From Sulfobacillus benefaciens (lineage in GTDB: Bacteria; Bacillota; Sulfobacillia; Sulfobacillales; Sulfobacillaceae): a stretch of 64,000 nt of DNA. Where the stretch lies: the NCBI GenBank assembly GCA_003023695.1, contig PXYW01000006.1, forward strand, positions 23,252 to 87,251, written 5' to 3'. Position 1 is the stretch's first letter. The number at the start of each line of letters is the position of its first letter. Of the stretch, positions 8,451-17,069 are shown one piece after another. Position numbers and translations under genes: made by a program. A model generated the notes under the pieces. That model searched no databases. It saw only the letters and a program-made list of their open reading frames with translations, and was not told where the DNA came from.

Positions 8451-9736
8451 CTATCATCATAGTCTTGGGGATATTGGTTTTATTGTGGGTAATCCTATAT
8501 CTTGTGCCCGATCTGTTTTGGCACCATTTGCAGTGGGGGAGTGTGCAAGGAGCCAGAGACAGCCACCAAATTGCTTTAACGTTTGATGATGGCCCAGGGG
8601 AAGATACCGGGGCAATTCTGGACGTGCTTGCGGCCCATCATGCCAAAGCGACGTTCTTTATTGTGGTAGAGGCAGCAGAGCGGCACCCCGATCTTATCCG
8701 CCGAATGGTAGACGAGGGCCATACTCTTGGACTTCATGGGATACGGCATCGCTCCATGTATTTTTATACGCCTTGGGCGAGTATCTACACCATTTGGCAT
8801 GGAGCGCGTCTGCTTGAACATCTATCGGGAAAGCCACCCCGATTTTATCGGCCGCCTTGGGGCCACGTTAATTTCTTCACGTGGTGGGCGTGGAGGCGTG
8901 CAGGTCTAACACCGGTATTTTGGACTATTGCACCAGACGATTGGAATCCCCGTCACGATGTCGAGCGCATTACCCATACCATCGTCCAATGCGCGGTGCC
9001 TGGGGCAATTGTGGTGCTGCATGATGGAGGTGGCGATCGCCAACGCACGGCTCAAGCGTTGGACCAGGCGTTGCCCCGCCTTCGTCAGCTAAACTTAGAT
9101 CCTGTGGCGCTAGAAGCATTGGCCACGGACCGAACCGAATTACGCCGTATGTGGACCTGGTGGGAAGTTCGGTTTAGCAAGGGTTGGGATATCGATACCG
9201 TGCCGTCATCACTCGGAGGAGACCCCGTATTGCGTCTGGGTCATATTCGGTTTCGCGGACCTCGACTGGCATTACCGGATGGGACCACCTTAAGCCCTGG
9301 TGATTCGATGGCCGAGATACATTTTGGCAATCCCGCCTTGGCGCAATTAAGCAAAAATGCAACCGGAGGGCTAAGAGCGTTTCATGCAGTATTGCGCGGA
9401 TTGACCGATGTGGCTGATGTAGTGGCGACTAATCCCAAATATGCTGATGTCCTAGCGGTGGGTGGTATTACGTTGCTGGACGCATCAAGCGCCATCGAGA
9501 AATTGGGGTTTACGCGCGTCAAAATTCGGGGATGGCAAAAATGGTCAATGTGGATTTATTTAGCCATTTTGATGTCGATATACCATGCTCAGGGGTGGCG
9601 TACCCTAAGGAGATTTGTAAAACTTCAACCAGTGTTGTTGATAATGTCCAAGAAGCATCTTGACGATCACTATTTGCGTCGCCCTAAAGTTGTCGATGGG
9701 AAAGACAGGAACTCGCTGCCAGCCAGGGGTTGCTAG
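8447..9736 (+). CDS. Membrane-anchored polysaccharide deacetylase with YkoP-like domain
   Basis: Residues 1-21 form a membrane anchor. The NodB domain follows, with TFDDGP (D47), the metal histidines H97 and H101 in LHGIRH, YRPPWG and VVLHDGG. Such enzymes remove acetyl groups from envelope sugars outside the membrane. The last 200 residues form a second domain, probably the YkoP-like domain that in Bacillus sits beside a glycosyltransferase gene (ykoN); this match is from memory. ATG 8447 has AGGTGG seven bases upstream. It ends the glycosyltransferase-transporter-deacetylase cluster, so the substrate may be the lipid-linked sugar made upstream. Confidence 0.82.
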   Translation: MTIIIVLGILVLLWVILYLVPDLFWHHLQWGSVQGARDSHQIALTFDDGPGEDTGAILDVLAAHHAKATFFIVVEAAERHPDLIRRMVDEGHTLGLHGIRHRSMYFYTPWASIYTIWHGARLLEHLSGKPPRFYRPPWGHVNFFTWWAWRRAGLTPVFWTIAPDDWNPRHDVERITHTIVQCAVPGAIVVLHDGGGDRQRTAQALDQALPRLRQLNLDPVALEALATDRTELRRMWTWWEVRFSKGWDIDTVPSSLGGDPVLRLGHIRFRGPRLALPDGTTLSPGDSMAEIHFGNPALAQLSKNATGGLRAFHAVLRGLTDVADVVATNPKYADVLAVGGITLLDASSAIEKLGFTRVKIRGWQKWSMWIYLAILMSIYHAQGWRTLRRFVKLQPVLLIMSKKHLDDHYLRRPKVVDGKDRNSLPARGC

Positions 9737-10198
9737 GCATACCCAAAGACAGTGCTGGACGCGGAGTCTCTGCCTCACTGCCCTTGGTGATTGTTGCAGA
9801 ATTGTTGGTCTGAATAGCCTAATATTGGTGCCGAAATTCGGAAAAGCGTTCGGCTTGGGTTATCGCGCATCGCGGTTTATTCCCCCTATTAGGAGAATTG
9901 CCCTGAACTGCCCCAGGCGTAATCGTTTAAGGTTCAGCTTACCTCGCTCGTGCCTTGAGTATGGCCATTGGCCATACAGGGGAAGGACGCGTGTGAACTC
10001 GGCCCCGCGACTGGGGTGTCGCGATTCTTGAGTAGACTCACCGTTACCGTATACACCATATTAGTGGCCCGGGGGCTAGCGACTTGACCCGGGCCATCGT
10101 AGACTCTTGCTTTGTTTTCCAACAACTATTGCACGACCCATTTGGGGTTTGCCCAGTGCCATGTCACTGCACCAATCCGATAATATTTCGCGCTAGCG
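9737..10198 (+). other. Gene-free, structured intergenic region
   Basis: About 460 bases between the deacetylase and a minus-strand gene hold no plausible gene on either strand. Two clear hairpins are present: CGCGAC/GTCGCG at about 10006-10023, and a 9-bp stem TGGCCCGGG (10065-10073) with CCCGGGCCA (10088-10096). The words GTAGACTC recur near each stem (10032-10039 and 10099-10106). No known riboswitch core was recognised. Confidence 0.45.
10065..10096. terminator. 9-bp GC-rich hairpin
   Basis: TGGCCCGGG (10065-10073) and CCCGGGCCA (10088-10096) pair perfectly around a 14-base loop. It lies in the region where transcripts from the deacetylase and the minus-strand gene at 10199 would converge. 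There is no immediate T-run, so terminator function is uncertain. Confidence 0.4.
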
Positions 10199-10474
10199 CT
10201 ACCAGTCAGAGTTTAGCGCTTGTGCGACCTTTTCGCGAAATCCTGGTTGGTTTCGCAATCGACTAACTAGCTGCAAGACAATTTTTTCCAAGTAATTGTC
10301 TGCATCCGAGGCTCCCGGTTTCATCCAGGCAAAGATGGTCTCCGCCAATATATCCGAAATAACCGCTTCTCCATGGGGTGAGGTCATAAATTCGTGTAGC
10401 CATTGTTCCATGCGCGGTTCTATGATGGCTTCCAGCCTTTGGTCAAAAATTTTCTCTAATTGCCGTGGAAACAT
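10199..10474 (-). CDS. Hypothetical 91-residue helical protein
   Basis: I do not recognise the family. The protein is soluble and probably all-helical, acidic and basic residues alternating in long amphipathic stretches (QLEKIFDQRLEAIIEPRMEQW and similar). There is no signal peptide or metal motif. ATG 10474 has GAAAGGATGG about seven bases upstream. It is divergent from the CoxG-like gene, and the 138 bases between the starts hold both promoters. A role linked to the molybdenum accessory genes is possible but unsupported. Confidence 0.65.
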   Translation of the reverse strand: MFPRQLEKIFDQRLEAIIEPRMEQWLHEFMTSPHGEAVISDILAETIFAWMKPGASDADNYLEKIVLQLVSRLRNQPGFREKVAQALNSDW

Positions 10475-10612
10475 TGAGCCACCATCCTTTCTCCCGTATA
10501 TAGTGTCATGGAACAGAAGAGTTTCGTCTAGTCTTTATTGCAGCATGTCTCCAAGGGTGGAAATTATGACGCCTGAGGTTGATAATAAATTTAGTGCGGG
10601 AGGGGAAGTTGC

Positions 10613-11056
10613 GTGGAATTTGATGGCCACAAAACGTTAGAAATTCCTATGCACCAGTCCTATACTTATTTAACCGACCCGGCAGTACTGATTCGCACTA
10701 TGCCTGGAGTAAAGAGTCTGGTGGAAACGGACTCCGGTGTCTATCGAGCGGACGTGGAATGGGGCGTGGCGCCCCTAAAAGGGAAATATCACGGATCTAT
10801 TCGTATAGTTGATGCAAACCCTCCAAAATCTTATCGTATGATAATGGAAGGACAAGGACCTAAAGGCGAGGTGGCGATAAACTTAGCAGTCACCTTAACA
10901 GCACTGGATCCCGAAACTACCGATGTTCATTTTCAGGGGAACGCGGAATCGGCAGACGATGCTGGGGGATTCGGGCAACGAGTCATGTCTGGCGTAGCTC
11001 AAATGGTGGTTAGTCAATTTTTTTCTGCTTTAGTCAAAGAGGCTAAACGTCGTTAA
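10613..11056 (+). CDS. CoxG-like SRPBCC family protein
   Basis: This 147-residue protein matches the CO dehydrogenase subunit G (CoxG/SRPBCC) family. It has the opening FDGHKTLEIP, the LTDPAVLIRTMPGVKSL segment, a VEWGVAPLKGKYHGSI strand pair, and the C-terminal VMSGVAQMVVSQFFSAL helix. Family members bind hydrophobic ligands such as quinones and help recruit molybdenum hydroxylases to the membrane. GTG 10613 has AGGGGAAG upstream. It heads a run CoxG-XdhC-MocA-acyl-CoA synthetase. The catalytic hydroxylase subunits are not in the window. Confidence 0.82.
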   Translation: MEFDGHKTLEIPMHQSYTYLTDPAVLIRTMPGVKSLVETDSGVYRADVEWGVAPLKGKYHGSIRIVDANPPKSYRMIMEGQGPKGEVAINLAVTLTALDPETTDVHFQGNAESADDAGGFGQRVMSGVAQMVVSQFFSALVKEAKRR

Positions 11057-11068
11057 TAGAGGTGGGTC

Positions 11069-12073
11069 ATGTCATCAATACGGGAGGCTCAACAGGTTTG
11101 GGCGGCAATGGAGCGGGCAGAACAGCGAAAAGCTCGTACCGCCCTATTGACGTTGGTTTCTGTGCGCGGGTCCGCCTATCGTCGTCCTGGAGCAAAAATG
11201 ATGATGGCCAGTGACGGAGAAATGTTTGGAACACTCAGTGGCGGGTGCTTGGAGGGCGACCTGTACCATTACGCGGAACAAGCAATGGCCTCAATGCAAC
11301 CTGCAGTGAGGTATTATGATTTGACTGAGGACGCCATGTGGGGACTAGGTATTGGGTGCAAGGGCACTATTATGGTGTGGATTGAGCCTGTTGAGCTAAA
11401 ATCGCAGTTTTGGCAACAATACGGTGCCTTGGTTGAACAAGACCGTCCCTTTGTAATGGAGGCAAAGCTGCCCGTAGGAATTCGTCGGCTTCATCCGCAG
11501 ATCCGTGCAGAAGAATTGTCGGAACTGCCCGAAGAAGTGAGATCCTGGCGCAGTATGACACATTATCGTGATGATGTCGTGTATGATATATTGGTTCCCC
11601 CCGAGCGTCTGATTGTGGTTGGCGCTGGGCACGATGCGGTGCCCTTGGTAGCTTTGGCCAACCAAGCAGGCTTTGAGGTCACGGTATTGGATCCTCGGCC
11701 GCATTTCAATACGGCTAAAAAGTTGCCACAAGCCGCCAGACACTGGGTTCAGCAAGTAGGGGATGTGGATCCTGATACGGTGCAAAATGCCTACTGGATC
11801 ATCATGAATCATCATGAATCGCGCGACCGATCCGCATTAGACCTGGCGATGAAAAGCCATCCTCAGTACGTGGGTATGCTGGGACCGCATAGTCGGACGT
11901 TGGATCTTTTGGGGGACAATCCCATTCCAGACGTCCTGCGTTCGCCTGTGGGATTGAGCATTGGAGCGGAAACAGTCGAGGAGGTTGCCGTCAGTATAGT
12001 GGCCGAATTATTAGCGCATCGCAATGGTAAAAGCGGGGGCCCGCTCAATGGACACCAGCGAATACACGACTAA
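11069..12073 (+). CDS. XdhC/CoxF family molybdenum cofactor maturation factor
   Basis: XdhC proteins bind molybdenum cofactor and help insert it, sulfurated, into xanthine-dehydrogenase-type hydroxylases. Visible signatures are VSVRGSAYRRPGAKMM, LSGGCLEGDL with the conserved cysteine, and GLGIGCKGT in the N-terminal domain. The C-terminal Rossmann domain carries VVGAGHDAVPLVALA, VLDPRPHF, NHHESRDRSAL and GMLGPHSR. At 334 residues it has full length. ATG 11069 follows the CoxG-like stop by 12 bases with AGAGGTGG upstream. The next gene overlaps it by 26 bases. Confidence 0.9.
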   Translation: MSSIREAQQVWAAMERAEQRKARTALLTLVSVRGSAYRRPGAKMMMASDGEMFGTLSGGCLEGDLYHYAEQAMASMQPAVRYYDLTEDAMWGLGIGCKGTIMVWIEPVELKSQFWQQYGALVEQDRPFVMEAKLPVGIRRLHPQIRAEELSELPEEVRSWRSMTHYRDDVVYDILVPPERLIVVGAGHDAVPLVALANQAGFEVTVLDPRPHFNTAKKLPQAARHWVQQVGDVDPDTVQNAYWIIMNHHESRDRSALDLAMKSHPQYVGMLGPHSRTLDLLGDNPIPDVLRSPVGLSIGAETVEEVAVSIVAELLAHRNGKSGGPLNGHQRIHD

Positions 12074-12683
12074 GCCGGTAGCTGTGGTGTTGGCGGCTGG
12101 CTTATCGCGGCGAATGGGCACGCCAAAAGCCACACTGCCTTGGCGTGATACCACTCTTTTAGGGCATGTCGTGAGAATGACGCGTGACGAATTGGGATGG
12201 GCCACGGTGGTTGTGGTTGGGAACGCCTCACAAGTGCCGCATGATGTGATTGGGGTTGTGAATCGGATGCCGGAGGCTGGCATCGCGTCATCTCTGTATC
12301 TGGGGTTAGAAGCGGTGTTGCAGCGCGGCAAAGGGGAGTCAGCGGCCATTTTTTTGGCGGACCAACCCTTTGTTAGCGCTGAAGATGCCAAGAGAACTTG
12401 GCAACTGTTGCGGCAACATCCGGATGCGATTGCAGTGCGTCCGCGGTACAATGGATCCATAGGACACCCGGTTCTGTTACGCCTAGAGCGGGTATGGGAT
12501 ACTATTTCTCGACTTACTGGGGACATTGGCCTGGGGAAATGGTTAACGGAACGACAGGATGTGCTGACCTTTGATGTGTCGGTGGTAGACCGCCCTAGCC
12601 CGGCATGGGATCTAGATACTCCTTCAGAGTATCTAGAAGCCATTAACCTGAAATGGCAAGGAGACGATGACGATGATCCCTAA
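12048..12683 (+). CDS. MobA/MocA-like molybdenum cofactor nucleotidyltransferase
   Basis: The protein has the nucleotidyltransferase opening VAVVLAAGLSRRMGTPKATLPW and the LADQPFV motif that coordinates metal. It resembles MocA, which adds CMP to molybdopterin, more than the GMP-adding MobA, judging by its hydroxylase-accessory context. The length of 211 residues is typical. ATG 12048 has GCGGGGGCCC upstream; ATG 12024 would add eight residues. It overlaps both its neighbours (XdhC and the acyl-CoA synthetase), so the operon is tight. Confidence 0.85.
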   Translation: MDTSEYTTKPVAVVLAAGLSRRMGTPKATLPWRDTTLLGHVVRMTRDELGWATVVVVGNASQVPHDVIGVVNRMPEAGIASSLYLGLEAVLQRGKGESAAIFLADQPFVSAEDAKRTWQLLRQHPDAIAVRPRYNGSIGHPVLLRLERVWDTISRLTGDIGLGKWLTERQDVLTFDVSVVDRPSPAWDLDTPSEYLEAINLKWQGDDDDDP

Positions 12684-14631
12684 CCCATTTGAACAAGCGA
12701 AAATTGTCTGGCAACCAACACCGGACTGGTTAGAGCAGGCCAATTTGACGCGTTTTATGCGAAAGCATAGCATTGATTCCTTGGAATCATTGCGTCAACA
12801 GGCCGCCGCCGATCCCGCGTGGTTCTGGGATTCAGTCATGGAAGATTTATCGTGGCCCTTTACCGAACGCTATCATACTACGGTGGATTTATCTGACGGC
12901 ATTGCATGGCCACGATTTTTTGTCGGTGGTCAAACCAACCTCGCCATGGCTGCTGTAGATCGACATGCCGTAGGAGATTTGGCAGACAAGGTCGCGGTAA
13001 TTTCCCATCCCGAGTTGGGCGCGGTAAAGACCTGGACTTATCGGCAACTCTATGATCAAGCTAATCAGTTGGCGGCACAGCTAGTTAAAATCGGTGTGGG
13101 GTTGGGGGATGTTGTAGGGGTCTACTTGCCGATGACGGGCGAAGCAGTGGTTGCCATCCTCGCTCTCGCTAAGGTGGGGGCCATATTTCTTCCGGTGTTT
13201 TCAGGATATGGGGCGGAGGCTTTACGCATACGTTTGGAAGATGCGAATGCTAAAGTTCTGATTTGTGCTGATGGGATGACGCGTAGGGGCAAGTCACTAC
13301 CAATGAAGGCCATTGCGGATCAAGCAGTCAGTGAGCTTCACGGTCAAATTGAACACCTAATTGTGGTGCAAAAAACGCATCAGGAAGTGCCTTGGACACC
13401 GTCTCGTGATCTTTGGTGGCACAACTTGGTTGGCGGCGAATTGATGCCGAACCAAACACGGGTCGTAGATTCACAAACGCCGTTAATGGTGATATATACT
13501 TCCGGAACTACGGGCAAGCCTAAGGGAGCAGTGCATACCCATACAGGATTTCCTGTGAAATGCACCCAAGATTTGCAACACAGTTTTGATTTCAAACCCA
13601 CGGACACTCTCTTTTGGTTTACCGACATGGGATGGATGATGGGGCCTTTCATGGTTTATGGGGGGTTAATTACCGGCGCTACCATTGTCCTTTACGATGG
13701 AACACCTGATTGGCCTGACCCCCAAGTGCTATGGCGTCTATTGGACGAGCATCGGGTCACGGTGTTTGGTATTTCTCCCACCGTGATTCGGGCTCTCATG
13801 GTGTATGGGACCGAGCCACTGGCATCATATACCTTCGACTCTTTGAGGATTTTGGGATCGTCAGGAGAACCATGGAATCCAGACCCCTGGGAGTGGTTTT
13901 TTACCCAGGTGGGACATCAACGCTGTCCGATTGTTAATTATAGCGGTGGCACCGAGATTTCCGGAGGAATTTTAGCGGCTTCTGCCGTGGAGGCGCAAAA
14001 ACCCTGCGCATTTTCCGGGCCGATCCCCGGTATGGCTGCAGTGGTGTTGGACGACCAGGGAAATCCGGTGACTCAACAAGTAGGGGAGTTGGCGATAACT
14101 GTTCCTTGGCCTGGAATGACGCGAGGATTTCTCCATGATCGGGAAAGATATCTGGATAGTTACTGGCGCCGCTTCCCTGGGGTATGGGTTCACGGCGATT
14201 TTGCTTATATTGATGCACAGGGGTTTTGGTACATCCTGGGACGCAGCGATGATACGATGAAGCTAGCAGGAAAGCGCGTCGGGCCCGCGGAAATTGAATC
14301 GATTTTGGTCAGTCACCCGCAGGTCGCAGAGGCAGCTGCCATCGGCGTGCCGCACCCGGTTAAAGGAGAAGCGTTGGTATGCTTTGTGGTACTCCTTGAT
14401 CCAAAGCCTCCGGCTGAGGAGCTGGCACATTTAGTAGAGTCGAGCATGGGTAAGGCTCTTAAGCCGTCCAAAATCATCGTGGTGGATGAGTTGCCCAAAA
14501 CCCGAAACGGTAAAGTGGTGCGTCGCGCGATTAAAGCGCGCTACCTCGGTCAGCCGCTTGGAGACACTAGTGGGATAGAAAATTTGGCAGCATTAGAGTC
14601 GATTCACTTGGAGATGTCTACGGACAGATAA
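12673..14631 (+). CDS. Acetyl-CoA synthetase-like AMP-forming ligase
   Basis: This adenylate-forming enzyme activates a carboxylic acid to its CoA ester. The order of motifs is complete: YTSGTTGKPKGAVHTH (P-loop-like), FTDMGWMMG, YSGGTEISGG, HGDFAYIDAQGFWYILGR, DDTMKLAGKRVGPAEIES, and the C-terminal catalytic lysine in KTRNGKVVRR. The long N-terminus, the WMMG motif and 652 residues point to the acetyl/propionyl-CoA synthetase branch; the substrate cannot be fixed. ATG 12673 lies nine bases after AAGGAGA; ATG 12667 is too close. It overlaps the MocA-like gene, an unusual partnership that suggests a shared pathway for degradation of an organic acid or aromatic. Confidence 0.88.
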   Translation: MIPNPFEQAKIVWQPTPDWLEQANLTRFMRKHSIDSLESLRQQAAADPAWFWDSVMEDLSWPFTERYHTTVDLSDGIAWPRFFVGGQTNLAMAAVDRHAVGDLADKVAVISHPELGAVKTWTYRQLYDQANQLAAQLVKIGVGLGDVVGVYLPMTGEAVVAILALAKVGAIFLPVFSGYGAEALRIRLEDANAKVLICADGMTRRGKSLPMKAIADQAVSELHGQIEHLIVVQKTHQEVPWTPSRDLWWHNLVGGELMPNQTRVVDSQTPLMVIYTSGTTGKPKGAVHTHTGFPVKCTQDLQHSFDFKPTDTLFWFTDMGWMMGPFMVYGGLITGATIVLYDGTPDWPDPQVLWRLLDEHRVTVFGISPTVIRALMVYGTEPLASYTFDSLRILGSSGEPWNPDPWEWFFTQVGHQRCPIVNYSGGTEISGGILAASAVEAQKPCAFSGPIPGMAAVVLDDQGNPVTQQVGELAITVPWPGMTRGFLHDRERYLDSYWRRFPGVWVHGDFAYIDAQGFWYILGRSDDTMKLAGKRVGPAEIESILVSHPQVAEAAAIGVPHPVKGEALVCFVVLLDPKPPAEELAHLVESSMGKALKPSKIIVVDELPKTRNGKVVRRAIKARYLGQPLGDTSGIENLAALESIHLEMSTDR

Positions 14632-14678
14632 GGCTTGTTGGACAAGGAAAACACTTTGGATTCAAGGGAGTTCAGTTG

Positions 14679-15452
14679 ATGAAGGCACCTAATGGGTTAG
14701 TATATTATCGTCAAGGGAAAGGCGACGAGACCATCTTGATGCATCCAAGTTTGGGACTCGGAAGATTTCTGTTTCATCGGATATCGCCTTTTTTGACACC
14801 AATGTACTCGATTGTCACCTGGGACCCGCGGGGGATTGGTGATCGCCGAGAATTGGAACCAAGTCTAAGCGGGTGGATCGACGATGTGTTGACCTTAGTG
14901 GAGTTGACGTCAGGACCAGTCCATTTGCTGGGGGTCTCATTAGGCACCTGGGTAATGGGCCGGGTGGCGGTGCTGGCCGCGGAACGGGTTGCCACCTTGA
15001 CGTTAATTGGGAGTACCCTAGGATTTATTGATGGGGAGCAGGCGGTTCAGGAACGACGGTGGCAACTTGAAGGGGAAAGCATGGAAGAGTTCGGCAAACG
15101 GTACGCGGAGACCACGCTGATGCCCGGAACCCAGCAGGAGATAAAAGAGAATTTGGCTTTAGAGTTGGCGATGGTCGACAAAGAGAGTTATCTAAAAGCC
15201 ATGGCAGCCATTTATACCGTGAACAATCAAGAGGTATTCAGTCAAATTGGGTGCCCGAGTCTAGTTTTAGTGGGCCAAAGGGATGAACGTACGCCCCCTC
15301 ATATGGCCGATGCAGTAGCTGATGCGATCCATACACCATTCGTTCGCATTGTGCCCCGGGCCGGCCATCTAGCTGTTTTAGACCAGCCCGGGCGAGTGGC
15401 GGATTATGTGGCGGCGTTTTGCAAGGCGCGACGGTTGCCCCCCGATTATTAG
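14679..15452 (+). CDS. Alpha/beta hydrolase
   Basis: A 257-residue alpha/beta hydrolase with the nucleophile elbow GVSLGTW (Ser), the oxyanion loop HPSLG near the N-terminus, the acid in VGQRDERTPP and the histidine in AGHLAVLDQP. It is related to the 3-oxoadipate enol-lactonase group of small cytoplasmic hydrolases. ATG 14679 follows AAGGGAG by eight bases; the adjacent TTG 14676 is a poorer fit. It lies 47 bases after the acyl-CoA synthetase and may end the same operon. The substrate is not known. Confidence 0.82.
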   Translation: MKAPNGLVYYRQGKGDETILMHPSLGLGRFLFHRISPFLTPMYSIVTWDPRGIGDRRELEPSLSGWIDDVLTLVELTSGPVHLLGVSLGTWVMGRVAVLAAERVATLTLIGSTLGFIDGEQAVQERRWQLEGESMEEFGKRYAETTLMPGTQQEIKENLALELAMVDKESYLKAMAAIYTVNNQEVFSQIGCPSLVLVGQRDERTPPHMADAVADAIHTPFVRIVPRAGHLAVLDQPGRVADYVAAFCKARRLPPDY

Positions 15453-15534
15453 CGGGTCTTGTCATTGGGCAAGCGGTGTTTCAAGCCCGGATACGGTACA
15501 ATAAGGGGGGACTCGCGACGGAAAGGGGGAGGGT

Positions 15535-16452
15535 ATGATGAATTTTGATGATCGGCGGCGATATCGCCGACTAAAAATTCTGACGACCGTAGGCCCCACC
15601 GTGTTTGTGGCGGTTGCAGAAACATTTCGTTTTTACTATTTGCGTTTGGTATTGCCTCCTGCCAGTGTCAGTTTAGTCGCGGTGGCAGTCACTCTAGTCG
15701 GTGCCGCAGCGTTTTCTACCTATGTGTTTGATGTAGTAGAAAAAATGGAAAATGAACGCCAAGAATATAAAGATGCGATGTTAGCGTTGCAAGAACGCGA
15801 GCGGTTGGCGCGGGAAATGCATGATGGTTTGGCGCAAAACTTGGCGGCGATAAATCTCAATGTACATCGTGCCAAGAAGTTATTGGAAGCAGAAGATTTT
15901 CCGGAGTTAGGGGAAGAATTAGGACATATTCAGGCGGCGGTCAACTTGTCCTACACCGAAGTCAGACAGTCTCTTTATGATTTGAAGGCATCTCAGTCAT
16001 TGCAACAAGGATTTTGGAAGACGCTTCGCAAGCAAGCAGTGGACTTCGAACGCAGCACTGGAGTGCCCGTGGTGCTAGAACCATTGCCCGATGAGCAAGA
16101 ACCGTGGACCGACTCGGCGGCAGTGCAGATTCTACGGATTGTTCAAGAGTCTTTGGCCAATGTGCGAAAACATGCGGCAGCGCGAATGGTGACGATTCGG
16201 GCTGCCCGCGAGGATAATCAGGTGAAGATCTGCATCATTGATGATGGGAAAGGCTTTGTACCAATTCCTGCCGGAGAAGTGGGGCACCATTTTGGCCTTA
16301 GTATTATGGAGGAACGCGCAGAGTCCGTTGGTGGCCATGTTACGGTTCATTCCGAGCCAGGTGTCGGAACTACAGTGACGATTATTTTAGCCCTAGATGG
16401 GCAACGAGGAGGAGACAACGTTGGAAAAGGCAAGACTTATGTTGGTGGATGA
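15535..16452 (+). CDS. NarL/DegS-type sensor histidine kinase
   Basis: Two hydrophobic segments (about residues 14-32 and 41-65) are followed by a HisKA_3 dimerisation region with the phosphorylated histidine H96 in LAREMHDGLAQNLA. The ATPase domain has QESLANVRKHA (N box), IDDGKGF (G1) and GLSIMEERAESVGG (G2). The sensor portion is short and has almost no external loop, so the signal is probably within the membrane or cytoplasmic. ATG 15535 follows AGGGGGAGGG. The response regulator overlaps the 3' end by 32 bases. It is followed by tatC and feoA, suggesting an envelope or iron link. Confidence 0.9.
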   Translation: MMNFDDRRRYRRLKILTTVGPTVFVAVAETFRFYYLRLVLPPASVSLVAVAVTLVGAAAFSTYVFDVVEKMENERQEYKDAMLALQERERLAREMHDGLAQNLAAINLNVHRAKKLLEAEDFPELGEELGHIQAAVNLSYTEVRQSLYDLKASQSLQQGFWKTLRKQAVDFERSTGVPVVLEPLPDEQEPWTDSAAVQILRIVQESLANVRKHAAARMVTIRAAREDNQVKICIIDDGKGFVPIPAGEVGHHFGLSIMEERAESVGGHVTVHSEPGVGTTVTIILALDGQRGGDNVGKGKTYVGG

Positions 16453-17065
16453 TCATGCGCTATTTCGCTCCGGATTGGCAGCCTTATTGTCCAGCCAAGA
16501 TGAAATGGAAGTCGTGGCTCAAGCGGACAACGGGTTGGATGCAGTGAAACTTGCCGAAGAAGTGATGCCGGACCTCATTTTAATGGATATCAATATGCCG
16601 GGCAGCGATGGTCTGGAGGCGACCCGCATCATTAAGGACCGGATGCCTTATGTCAAAATTGTCATGCTTACGGCAAGCGACGAAAACGATTTACTTTTTG
16701 AAGCGGTGAAGGCTGGGGCTCAAGGGTATCTATTGAAACACTTGGATCCAGAACAGTTTTTAGCAGAGTTGTCGGCGCAACTTCGGGGCGAAGCCTCAAT
16801 TTCCGGGGACGTGGCGATAAAAATTATTCGGGCGTTTTCGGCCCATGATGTGGAACGCCAGCAAACGCAATTAACGGCCCGGGAACTCGAAGTACTAAAA
16901 CTAGTAGGAGAAGGATTTTCCAATCGGGACATTGCCTCGCGTCTATACATTTCCGAAAATACGGTAAAAAACCATCTGCGAAACATTTTGCAAAAACTGC
17001 ATTTTGAAAATAGGGTTCAGGCGGCTGCGTATGCCATCCGTCGAGGACTGGTGGAGCCCCATTAA
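16421..17065 (+). CDS. NarL/LuxR-family response regulator
   Basis: The receiver domain has the acidic pair D10-D11, the phosphorylated D56 in LILMDINMPG, the switch residue in VMLTAS and the lysine in YLLKHLD. The C-terminal LuxR-type helix-turn-helix reads LTARELEVLKLVGEGFSNRD and then SENTVKNHLRNILQKL. TTG 16421 is chosen because GAGGAGGAG lies six bases upstream and the receiver begins at once; ATG 16397 has no ribosome site. It is the partner of the overlapping kinase and probably binds promoters as a dimer. Targets are unknown. Confidence 0.9.
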   Translation: MEKARLMLVDDHALFRSGLAALLSSQDEMEVVAQADNGLDAVKLAEEVMPDLILMDINMPGSDGLEATRIIKDRMPYVKIVMLTASDENDLLFEAVKAGAQGYLLKHLDPEQFLAELSAQLRGEASISGDVAIKIIRAFSAHDVERQQTQLTARELEVLKLVGEGFSNRDIASRLYISENTVKNHLRNILQKLHFENRVQAAAYAIRRGLVEPH

Positions 17066-17069
17066 GTCC

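Noticed and set aside
12011..12643. Minus-strand 210-residue protein
   Set aside because: It overlaps the XdhC and MocA-like genes and is rich in Arg, Ser and Thr with no domain.
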